Position numbers and translations under genes: made by a program
Assembly: GCA_012517325.1 (NCBI GenBank)
Contig: JAAYVF010000019.1
Location: 1-35,980 of the forward strand
Direction of reading: 5' to 3'
DNA from: Myxococcales bacterium
Lineage (GTDB): Bacteria; Lernaellota; Lernaellaia; Lernaellales; Lernaellaceae
Length of the DNA stretch: 35,980 nucleotides
The notes under the pieces: generated by a model
What the model was told of the DNA's origin: nothing
Database searches by the model: none
Seen by the model: the letters and a program-made list of their open reading frames with translations, nothing else
Shown here: in pieces, positions 16,868 to 24,123 of the stretch
How the letters are laid out: each line of letters opens with the position of its first letter
How positions within the stretch are numbered: the stretch's first letter is position 1

Positions 16868-18511
16868 ATGAAAACCTCTTATCGCATTTTCTTCTGGGAA
16901 GGCCTGGTGCTGGTGCTCTTCGCCGCCCTGACCCTGTTCTTCGTCAGTTTCGAGACGGTCTACGAGCTGCTGTTCCCGATCGTCTTCGGCGGCATCGGCC
17001 TGGCCGGGCTGGTGCTCGGCCTGGTGCTGTATCTGATCGACCTGAGCAAAACCGGCGAGAAGCGGCAGGGCGAGACGATGGGCGCCGGCCGCGTCAAACT
17101 GACCACCAAGTTCGGCGCCAACGCGATCACCTACTCGGCCGTTTTCCTCGGCATCCTGATCTTCGCCAACATCCTGGGCAGCGGCCACGTGAAAAAAATC
17201 GATCTGACCTCGGCGAAGGTCAACACCCTCTCCGACCAGACCAAGACCGTGCTGCAAAACCTGCCCGCCGGAACCGAACTGACGATGGTCGGCTTCTTTA
17301 AAACCGGCGAGGCCCGCAACTTCGAACAACTGGCCGGAAAATACAAAGACCTCGACCAACGGGTCACCTACCGCTCGATCGACCCCGACCTGTACCCCGA
17401 GGAAGTGAAGCGCTACGCGGTTTCCGAACGCGGCGCCATCGCCGTCTCCTGCGACCGGCCCGGCCAGAGCCCCGAGCAGAAGCAGACCGCCGACCGCTGC
17501 ACCGGCCAGACCAACATCACGATGGATCTGTCCGAGCAGGGCCTGACCACGGCCGTCATCAAGGTGTCGGCGCCGCAGGCCGGCAAGATCTATTTCATCC
17601 AAGGCCACGGCGAAGTGCCGCTCGACGGCGCCGAGGAGCGCGGTTACGCCCTGATCCGCAAAGGGATCGAAAACGAGAATATCGTCCTCGAACCGTTGAC
17701 GATGCTGACCTCGGCGCAGATTCCGCAGGACGCGCGGGCGCTGGTGATCGCCGGCCCGACGAAAAAATTCCAACCCGAGGAAGTCGCGGCGATCGGCAAC
17801 TACCTGCAAGGCGGCGGCCGCGTACTGGCGATGATCGACCCGCAGACCGAAACCGGCCTGGAGGGCTTGCTCGCCGGTTACGGCATCCAGCCGCAGAACA
17901 ACATCATCGTCGACCGCCAGGTCCGGATGTACCAGGGTTCGGTGCTCGGCCTGGACCCGATCGTCGTCAACTACGGCCCGCATGAAATCACGAAAAAATT
18001 TGGCGAGAACCCGACCCTGTTCCACGAGGCTCGCTCGCTGAAGATCATCACCGAGGGCCGGCTGGACGGCGTCGACACCCAACCGCTGCTCAACACCGGC
18101 GAGGAAAGCTGGGGCGAAACGGACTTCGGGTTCTTCGCCAAACAGGGCGTCGACCCGACGTTCGACCCGGCCAAGGATTCCAAAGGGCCGCTGGTGCTCG
18201 GCGCGGTCGCCGAGCGGACGTTCGGCGAGGGCGAGGCGAAAAAGACCGCGCGGCTGGCGGTCATCGGCGACAGCGATTTCATCGGCAACAAATACGCGCC
18301 GCAGGGCTACAACGCCGATCTGTTCTTCAACACGCTCAACTGGCTGACCGGCCAGGAAGCGTACATTTCGGTCCGGCCCAACAGCTTCGCGCCCGACGTC
18401 TTCACGATGACCGAGCAGGATACGGCGCTGTTGTTCTTCGCTTCGGTCTTCCTGCTGCCCCAATTCGCGGCGATGCTGGGCATCGGCGTGGCGATCCGGC
18501 GGCGGAGATAG
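16868..18511 (+). CDS. GldG-like ABC auxiliary protein
   Basis: This 547-residue protein belongs to the ABC_transp_aux/GldG type. Two or three transmembrane helices lie at the N-terminus (about residues 10-60 and 90-105). A large extracytoplasmic domain follows, opening with the family hallmark KIDLTSAKVNTLSDQTKTVLQNL and including IYFIQGHGE and ALVIAGPTKKFQPEEV, a Rossmann-like glutamine-amidotransferase-like fold. One helix (about 518-540) and a basic tail end it. It starts 6 bases after the permease stop and ends 2 bases before the DUF4340 gene. In this family it acts with the ATPase and permease, probably in the periplasm, but mechanism is unknown. Confidence 0.9.
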   Translation: MKTSYRIFFWEGLVLVLFAALTLFFVSFETVYELLFPIVFGGIGLAGLVLGLVLYLIDLSKTGEKRQGETMGAGRVKLTTKFGANAITYSAVFLGILIFANILGSGHVKKIDLTSAKVNTLSDQTKTVLQNLPAGTELTMVGFFKTGEARNFEQLAGKYKDLDQRVTYRSIDPDLYPEEVKRYAVSERGAIAVSCDRPGQSPEQKQTADRCTGQTNITMDLSEQGLTTAVIKVSAPQAGKIYFIQGHGEVPLDGAEERGYALIRKGIENENIVLEPLTMLTSAQIPQDARALVIAGPTKKFQPEEVAAIGNYLQGGGRVLAMIDPQTETGLEGLLAGYGIQPQNNIIVDRQVRMYQGSVLGLDPIVVNYGPHEITKKFGENPTLFHEARSLKIITEGRLDGVDTQPLLNTGEESWGETDFGFFAKQGVDPTFDPAKDSKGPLVLGAVAERTFGEGEAKKTARLAVIGDSDFIGNKYAPQGYNADLFFNTLNWLTGQEAYISVRPNSFAPDVFTMTEQDTALLFFASVFLLPQFAAMLGIGVAIRRRR

Positions 18512-18513
18512 CG

Positions 18514-20121
18514 ATGAACGCGAAAAAGACCCTGGTCCTGGCGATCGTGCTGGCCGCGTTGGCGGCGGTGGTCGTGTTCTGGGAACTGCCGCAGCAACGG
18601 GAGAAAGAGCGGACGGATCTCGAGGGCGACAAGATTCTCGACCTCGCCTACGACGCGATCAACAAAATCGAACTGGAGCGCGGCGACGAGAAGCTGGCCT
18701 TCGAAAAGGAAGCGACCGGCGAGGATTGGCGGATGAAAAAGCCGTTCGACGACGAAACCGAACGCTGGATCGTCCAATCGCTGATCAGCGCCGTCCGCTA
18801 CGCCCACCCGACGCGCACCCTCGACAAACCGGGCGCCGAAGCGCTGACCCGCTTCGGCCTGGACAAACCGCGCGCCGTGCTGACCTTCGATGCCGGATCG
18901 GTCACCAAGCGCCTGCGCATCGGCGCGAAAAACCCGATCGGCCAAACGGTATACCTCAAACCGGAAGACCGGGACGTCGTGTTTCTGGTGCCGGAAAGCA
19001 CCCTGGCGAGCCTCGATAAGCCCGCCGACGATTTCCGCCGGCGCGACCTGCTCGCCCCGGCCGATCCCACCCTCAAGATCAACCGGCTGACCCTCGCGGT
19101 CGCCGGCCGGCCCGAACTGACCCTGGTGCCGGCGACGCCGCCTAAAACCGAGGGCGAAAAGGACGCCGCGCCGGAAATGCCCGAGGACCAGATCTGGCAC
19201 CTCGACGAGCCGACCGGGCCCGTGGCCGATCCGGAAACCGTGCGCACCCTGCTGGATCTGGTCTCCGGGCTGAAAGCCGCCCGTTTCATCGGCCCGCTCG
19301 GCGCCGAGAACCAAAACTACGGCCTGGACAAGCCGAGCCTGACGGTCACCGCCGTCTACGGCGAAGGCGACAAACAGAAGACCCTGACGCTGACGATCGG
19401 CGGCACCGCCGAAACGCCCACCGAATGGTACGCGACGGTCAGCGGCCGGCCGTATGTCGCGATGCTGCTCGAATCGGCCTTTCAGGGTCTACGCCTCGAA
19501 CGGGCCGATCTGCGCGACCGCCGGTTGCTGGCCGGAATCGATCCGGCCAAGGTCGAATCGATCGACTTGCAAAGCGCGAAGACGTCGTTTAAAATCTCGC
19601 GTTCCGTGGACGGTTGGCAGTTTGCCGATGAAACGCCGGCCGACAAGGAAAGTGTCGAAAAATGTTTGCGCGCCGTCGCCAAATGGCGGGCGCAGGAGTT
19701 GGCGGACGGTCCGCGCGGCGCCCGGTTGGCCCGGGCGGTCAAGGGCAATCAGGTGACGAGCCTGGTCCTGACCGACGCGGACGGCAAGGTTTTGGAAAGC
19801 ATTCGTTTTTCCGAACCACTGGATCCGGGGAAAATCGCCCCGGTGAAAAAAGCCGTAGCCAAGGCCGAAACGGAAGAGAAGCCGGCCGAAAGCGCGGAAC
19901 GCCTGGTGGCGCTGGTCGCCAACGGGTATCCGCACACGGCGTATCTGGTGAAACCGGACGTCTTGAACGATCTCCCCGGGAGCATCGAGGAATTCAAGGC
20001 GACCGAACGGGACGACGCGAAGCAAGCCGCCGCGGCCGGCGGCCAATCGCCGAGCGAAGTCCAGACGATGCCGCCCGCCGAAATTCCGGCGGCGGCCCCG
20101 GGCGCACCGCCGGCGGAATGA
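18514..20121 (+). CDS. DUF4340 membrane-anchored protein
   Basis: This 535-residue protein has one N-terminal transmembrane helix (about residues 5-23) and a large periplasmic part. DUF4340-type repeats are visible in the DKPGAEALTRFGLDKPRAVLTF segment (about 105-130) and again at ENQNYGLDKPSLTVTAVYG (about 265-290): each holds the recurrent YGLDKP motif followed by beta strands. It ends in a low-complexity Ala/Pro/Glu tail. It is the last gene of the operon. DUF4340 genes regularly follow gldG-like genes, supporting a shared complex; biochemical function is unknown. Confidence 0.9.
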   Translation: MNAKKTLVLAIVLAALAAVVVFWELPQQREKERTDLEGDKILDLAYDAINKIELERGDEKLAFEKEATGEDWRMKKPFDDETERWIVQSLISAVRYAHPTRTLDKPGAEALTRFGLDKPRAVLTFDAGSVTKRLRIGAKNPIGQTVYLKPEDRDVVFLVPESTLASLDKPADDFRRRDLLAPADPTLKINRLTLAVAGRPELTLVPATPPKTEGEKDAAPEMPEDQIWHLDEPTGPVADPETVRTLLDLVSGLKAARFIGPLGAENQNYGLDKPSLTVTAVYGEGDKQKTLTLTIGGTAETPTEWYATVSGRPYVAMLLESAFQGLRLERADLRDRRLLAGIDPAKVESIDLQSAKTSFKISRSVDGWQFADETPADKESVEKCLRAVAKWRAQELADGPRGARLARAVKGNQVTSLVLTDADGKVLESIRFSEPLDPGKIAPVKKAVAKAETEEKPAESAERLVALVANGYPHTAYLVKPDVLNDLPGSIEEFKATERDDAKQAAAAGGQSPSEVQTMPPAEIPAAAPGAPPAE

Positions 20122-20181
20122 ATTTCGCCGGCTGACGCGTCGCGGATGATGGTTACCTTTAACCGGTAAGGGGGACAGGCG

Positions 20182-20409
20182 ATGGCCCGAGTGACCGTGG
20201 AAGACTGCATCGAACGGATTCCGAATCGTTTCGCGCTGGTTCTGGCGACCGCCAAGCGCACCAAGCAATTGATGCGCGGCAGCCGTTATCTGGGCGAGGA
20301 AGCGACCGACAACAAACACGTGGTGAACGCCTTGCGCGAAATCGCCGCCAACAAGGTTCACCTGGCGCAAAACCTGAAAGAAGTCGAGCAAATCGCCGAG
20401 GAACTGTAA
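20182..20409 (+). CDS. rpoZ: RNA polymerase omega subunit
   Basis: The omega subunit helps fold and hold the beta-prime subunit of RNA polymerase. The 75-residue product has the family pattern MARVTVEDCIERIPNRFALV, then AKRTKQLMRG and the conserved DNKHVVNALREIAANKV. AGGGGG before ATG supports the start. Omega genes often precede unrelated genes; here a 61-residue protein follows after 11 bases and dnaJ after that, so transcription is probably joint. Confidence 0.95.
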   Translation: MARVTVEDCIERIPNRFALVLATAKRTKQLMRGSRYLGEEATDNKHVVNALREIAANKVHLAQNLKEVEQIAEEL

Positions 20410-20420
20410 AGGAGCTGAGG

Positions 20421-20606
20421 ATGTCCACCATTTCCAAGCCGGAACAGATTTACGATGTCCGACTCATCGAACGCCACCTGGCCGCTGGTAAAATAAAGAA
20501 GGCCGAGTTGGATCAATATCTCAAGCAGTTGGCCGATGTCGCGGAAAACAGCGAGATCATTTCCAAGGAAATTTTGTTCGATCACCTGCCGCCGGAATCC
20601 AAATAA
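20421..20606 (+). CDS. Small protein of unknown function (61 aa)
   Basis: A strong AAGGAG six bases before ATG and a start only 11 bases after the rpoZ stop support a real gene. The 61-residue product is predicted helical (AGKIKKAELDQYLKQLADVAENSEIIS) with a charged surface and no signal or membrane segment. The placing between rpoZ and dnaJ suggests a housekeeping-linked role, but I do not recognise a family. Confidence 0.8.
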   Translation: MSTISKPEQIYDVRLIERHLAAGKIKKAELDQYLKQLADVAENSEIISKEILFDHLPPESK

Positions 20607-20666
20607 CGATCCTCGCGGCGATCCAGCGCGAAGCAAACCGCCGAAAAGCATGCGGAAAACGCGGAA

Positions 20667-21791
20667 ATGATCAACAAAGACTATTACGAAATCCTGGGTC
20701 TGAGCCGCGGCGCCACGGATGCCGACGTCAAGAAGGCATACCGTAAAATCGCTCTGGAATCCCATCCGGACCGCAATCCCGACAATCCCGAGGCCGAACG
20801 GCGCTTCAAAGAAGCCAGTGAAGCCTATCAAGTGCTTTCCGATCCCGAAAAACGCCGCATCTACGACACCTATGGTCATGACGGCTTGAAAGGCCAGGGG
20901 TTCACCGGCTTTTCGAGTTTCGAGGACATTTTTTCCTCGATGGGCGGCATCTTCGAGGAATTTTTCAATTTCGGCGGCGGCCGGCGGCGCTCCGGGCCGC
21001 GGCGCGGCGCCGATCTGCGCTACGACCTGGAACTCGAGTTCGAGGAAGCGGTCTTCGGCGCCACCAAGGAAATCGAAATCGGGCATCACGCCGTCTGCAA
21101 ACATTGCAACGGCACCAAAATGGAGCCCGGCAGCAGCGCCGTCACCTGCCCGACCTGCGGCGGCGTCGGCGAAGTCCGCCGCAGCCAGGGTTTCTTCACT
21201 CTGACGACCACCTGCCCCCATTGCCGGGGCGCCGGACGGATCATCCAAAACCCTTGCCGCGAATGCCGCGGCTCGGGCACGCAACTCGAAAACACGAAGA
21301 CCACCATCAACATTCCCGCCGGCGTCGAGGACGGCAACCAATTGCGCCTTCCCGGCAAGGGCGAAACCGGCGAAACCAGCGCCCAGCCGGGCGATTTGTT
21401 CATCGTCCTGCACGTCAAACCGCACGATTTCTTCCAGCGGCGGAATTACGATCTGATCGCCGAACTACCCATTTCCTTCTGCCACGCGGCCCTGGGCGCC
21501 ACCATCGAGGTGCCGACGCTCGACGGCAACGTCAATCTGAAAATCCCGAAGGGGACGCAGCCCGGCCACCCCTTGAAGGTGCCCGGCAAGGGCGTGCCGC
21601 ATCTGCACGGTTACGGTCGCGGCGACCTGGTTTTCATCGTCAACGTGGAAATTCCGCGCCATTTGACCAAGGAACAGGAAGATTTGCTGCGCCAACTGGC
21701 CGCTTGCGAGGAAGGCTCGCGAAAAACCAAAAGCAAAAGCAAGAAAAAAGACAGCTGGTTCGACAAGATCAAAGACATCGCCCTGGGTTGA
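20667..21791 (+). CDS. dnaJ: DnaJ (Hsp40) co-chaperone
   Basis: DnaJ delivers unfolded clients to DnaK and stimulates its ATPase. The 374-residue product has all domains in order: J domain with HPD at 33-35, a short Gly/Phe region (about 70-108), a four-repeat zinc domain (Cys 144/147, 161/164, 183/186, 197/200) and two beta-sandwich client-binding domains. The first zinc repeat reads CKHCNGTK, lacking the final Gly of CxxCxGxG. The C-terminus is Lys/Ser-rich ([11 protein letters not shown]), which is unusual. The gene lies alone, without dnaK or grpE, and the binding site before ATG is weak. Confidence 0.95.
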   Translation: MINKDYYEILGLSRGATDADVKKAYRKIALESHPDRNPDNPEAERRFKEASEAYQVLSDPEKRRIYDTYGHDGLKGQGFTGFSSFEDIFSSMGGIFEEFFNFGGGRRRSGPRRGADLRYDLELEFEEAVFGATKEIEIGHHAVCKHCNGTKMEPGSSAVTCPTCGGVGEVRRSQGFFTLTTTCPHCRGAGRIIQNPCRECRGSGTQLENTKTTINIPAGVEDGNQLRLPGKGETGETSAQPGDLFIVLHVKPHDFFQRRNYDLIAELPISFCHAALGATIEVPTLDGNVNLKIPKGTQPGHPLKVPGKGVPHLHGYGRGDLVFIVNVEIPRHLTKEQEDLLRQLAACEEGSRKTKSKSKKKDSWFDKIKDIALG

Positions 21792-21921
21792 TTTCCCGGC
21801 GGCGAAGACAAATCGCCTCCCGGCGATACTTTCGGACAAACTTGACTTCGCCGATCCGTCGGCTACAATCGAGACGAATCGTACCATCCGCAAATATTTC
21901 AAGGTGAGGATTGGATAGCTA

Positions 21922-22590
21922 ATGGCTCCTGAAAACAATCAACCCGAGGCCATCATTTTCAAAAAAAACGAGGTCTCGCCCAATTTCCAGGTCGGAACCC
22001 CGATTTTTTTCGAATTAACGCAAAAAAGCCGGCGGTTGCGCGCCCAGGCGACGCTGATCGGCTGGTCCCGGCCGCATATTCTGATCACCTCGCTGCCCAT
22101 GGAAAGCCGCCTGTTGATCATTCCGACGGGCACCGAATTGATCGTCCGCTATCTGTTGGAAGGTGCGGTTTACGGCTTCATCACTCGGCTGATCCACAAA
22201 CAGCAAGAACCGTTCGGCATGTGGATTCTGGAATATCCGGAAGTCGTCGAAATCAAAAACCTGCGTCGCAGCCCGCGTATCCCACTTTACCTGAAGGTCG
22301 GCACCGGCACCGGCGACGAATGGGAAATGCTGGATCTTTCCAATTTCGGCGCGCTCCTGGTTTCCAACGACGAGCAATTCATCGGCGACGACGTGGAACT
22401 GTCCTTCACCCTACCCGACGGCAATCAGGTCGATAACCTGAAAACCAAGGTCGTCCGGGTCAATTATTCCAAGGAAGAAAGCCTGGTCGGTGTGCAATTC
22501 GACGAAGACGACCTCGTAAACCTTGGAAAAATAAAGAAATATATCGAAAGCTGCCTGCGGCGGCAGGTCGTCTCGCAGAATCTCAAATAG
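21922..22590 (+). CDS. PilZ-domain protein, YcgR-like
   Basis: PilZ domains bind cyclic-di-GMP. The 222-residue product has an N-terminal YcgR/PilZN-like beta domain (about residues 20-110) and a C-terminal PilZ domain (about 114-218). The two signatures are visible: RRSPR (115-119, the RxxxR motif) and DLSNFG (138-143, the D/NxSxxG motif). In characterised YcgR the protein acts as a flagellar brake and in other species it modulates motility or adhesion. There are no flagellar genes here. It is followed at 22744 by a CheX-like phosphatase, consistent with a motility or surface-signalling role. Confidence 0.9.
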   Translation: MAPENNQPEAIIFKKNEVSPNFQVGTPIFFELTQKSRRLRAQATLIGWSRPHILITSLPMESRLLIIPTGTELIVRYLLEGAVYGFITRLIHKQQEPFGMWILEYPEVVEIKNLRRSPRIPLYLKVGTGTGDEWEMLDLSNFGALLVSNDEQFIGDDVELSFTLPDGNQVDNLKTKVVRVNYSKEESLVGVQFDEDDLVNLGKIKKYIESCLRRQVVSQNLK

Positions 22591-22743
22591 TCGCGCGTGT
22601 TTTCACTCGGTACTGTTTCATTCGGGACACAGCTTTTTTGTTTAGACGTTTGCCGCGCCTGACGATACGAATATCGAAATGATGTGTTTGACATCGTCAA
22701 ATTACCTGAAGTTTTAGGCAGGTAACCATTTGGGAGATTTCGC

Positions 22744-23214
22744 ATGAACGTCGAATTCGTGAACCCTTTCCTCAGCGCTATTTTAAACGTTCTCTCCACC
22801 ATGGCGATGACCGAGGCAAAGGCCGGGAAGCCGTTTATCAAATCTTCCAATATGGCCAGCGGCGAGGTCACCGGCATGATCGGCCTGGCGGGCAATCAGG
22901 TTCGCGGCTCGCTGGCGATCAATTTCTCGCGCGAAGCCATCCTGCACATCGCATCACAGATGCTGGGTGAAAGCTTCACGGAAATCGACGACACCGTGAA
23001 GGACGTGGTCGGCGAAATCACCAACATGGTCACCGGCGGCGCGAAGAAAAGCCTGGCCGAACAGGGCTACCGCTTTGAAATGGCCATCCCGACCACCATC
23101 ACCGGCAAAAGCCATACGATCACCCACAAGACCCACGGCCCGATCATCGTCGTGCCCTTTACCATCGACGGCACCGGTGAATTCTACGTTGAAGTCTGTT
23201 TCGAGGACGTGTGA
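22744..23214 (+). CDS. cheX: CheX-like chemotaxis phosphatase
   Basis: CheX/CheC/FliY proteins dephosphorylate CheY-P. The 156-residue product has the single-motif CheX layout: DVVGEITNMVTGGAK (87-101) holds the catalytic Glu91 and Asn94 (ExxN). The remaining alpha/beta pattern, ending in a FYVEVCFE beta strand, fits the CheX fold. GGGAG seven bases before ATG sets the start. It follows a PilZ protein and faces the minus-strand unit that encodes a REC-domain protein, which may be the link between them, though that receiver lacks the normal phosphorylation pocket. Confidence 0.87.
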   Translation: MNVEFVNPFLSAILNVLSTMAMTEAKAGKPFIKSSNMASGEVTGMIGLAGNQVRGSLAINFSREAILHIASQMLGESFTEIDDTVKDVVGEITNMVTGGAKKSLAEQGYRFEMAIPTTITGKSHTITHKTHGPIIVVPFTIDGTGEFYVEVCFEDV

Positions 23215-23247
23215 CCGCGGGCGCGCGGTCGGGGCAAGACGATCCGG

Positions 23248-24051
23248 CTAATCTTCGACCTGCAACAAAGTTTCCTCGGCTTCTTTCTTTTTTACCAGCG
23301 CCTGCTCGGCCGCCTCGCGTATCTCGCGATGGACGTTGCCGTCGTTGAGCACCTCGCGCAACTCCTGCCGCTTGAGGGTCGGCAGCAGCGCCATGGCGAT
23401 CTGCGGCGGCGTGTACGGATTGCGCACCAGCGACAACCGCACGTCCGGCCGGGCGCGCCATTTGGCGCTTTCAAAAATCACCTGCAGGATTTCCGGCCGG
23501 TTGGGCCGGCGGGCCGAGATGGCCACCACCATTTTTTCGGTCAGGCGCGGGTTGGTCAACAGATCGCGGATCACGCGCGGGCTGACGTCGTAGCCGACGC
23601 GGGTCAACAGGTCGGGATCGAGGCTGCGCGCGGCGCTGGCGCGTTCGCCGACGGTCAGATTCGGCAGGCCGTACTTGAGAAACGACTCCTCATCGCCTTC
23701 CGGCGATTTGACGGGCTTGATGGTGCGAAACAGGTTGCAGACGTCGGTATGCTTTTGCCGGGCCGCGGCGTGATAGATCCGCCCGACGCGCAGCTTGCCG
23801 AGCGTCTCGAAGATGAGTTGGGCGTCGATGCCGGAGGAAACGAGCGCTTTGCAGGCGGAATCGCCTTGCAAGGCGCGGGCCTGGATTTCGTGCAGCACCT
23901 CGGCGATCACCTCGTCGTCCAGCGGTTCGATCCGGCGCACGAAAAAATGGCGGCGCAGGGACAGGTCGACGATCTGATCGGCAAAACGCACCAGATTGGC
24001 GATGGTTTCCTGAACGAGTTCCGCGGTGATTTTTTCCGCCACGCGCCGCAT
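23248..24051 (-). CDS. Repeat protein of unknown function (HEAT-like)
   Basis: This 267-residue soluble protein is predicted to be all helical with a repeating pattern (DVSPRVIRDLLTNPRLTEKMVV, ARPNRPEILQVIFES, RPDVRLSLVRNPYTPPQIAMALL). The leucine-rich helical pairs resemble HEAT or leucine-rich-variant repeats. The last segment is charged (VKKKEAEETLLQVED). The ATG at 24051 with GAAGG seven bases upstream is preferred over a TTG at 24084. It lies 72 bases after the stop of the REC-PATAN-J-TPR gene on the same strand and is probably its operon partner, perhaps a scaffold for it. Family not recognised. Confidence 0.7.
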   Translation of the reverse strand: MRRVAEKITAELVQETIANLVRFADQIVDLSLRRHFFVRRIEPLDDEVIAEVLHEIQARALQGDSACKALVSSGIDAQLIFETLGKLRVGRIYHAAARQKHTDVCNLFRTIKPVKSPEGDEESFLKYGLPNLTVGERASAARSLDPDLLTRVGYDVSPRVIRDLLTNPRLTEKMVVAISARRPNRPEILQVIFESAKWRARPDVRLSLVRNPYTPPQIAMALLPTLKRQELREVLNDGNVHREIREAAEQALVKKKEAEETLLQVED

Positions 24052-24123
24052 CCTTTCGCCTTCGGTCTGCCCGTAGAGTAGCAACCGCCGCGCCGGCGGT
24101 CAAAGCGCGTTTGGCCGAGGGGA

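Noticed and set aside
16058-18463. 801-codon minus-strand frame opposite the ABC permease and GldG-like genes
   Set aside because: Low-complexity Arg/Gln/His/Asp composition typical of antisense shadows in GC-rich DNA. No ribosome binding site, and it spans two clearly real genes.
23213-23230. Hairpin GACCGCG/CGCGGTC after cheX
   Set aside because: The 7-bp stem lies between convergent genes but has no T tract, so I do not call it a terminator.
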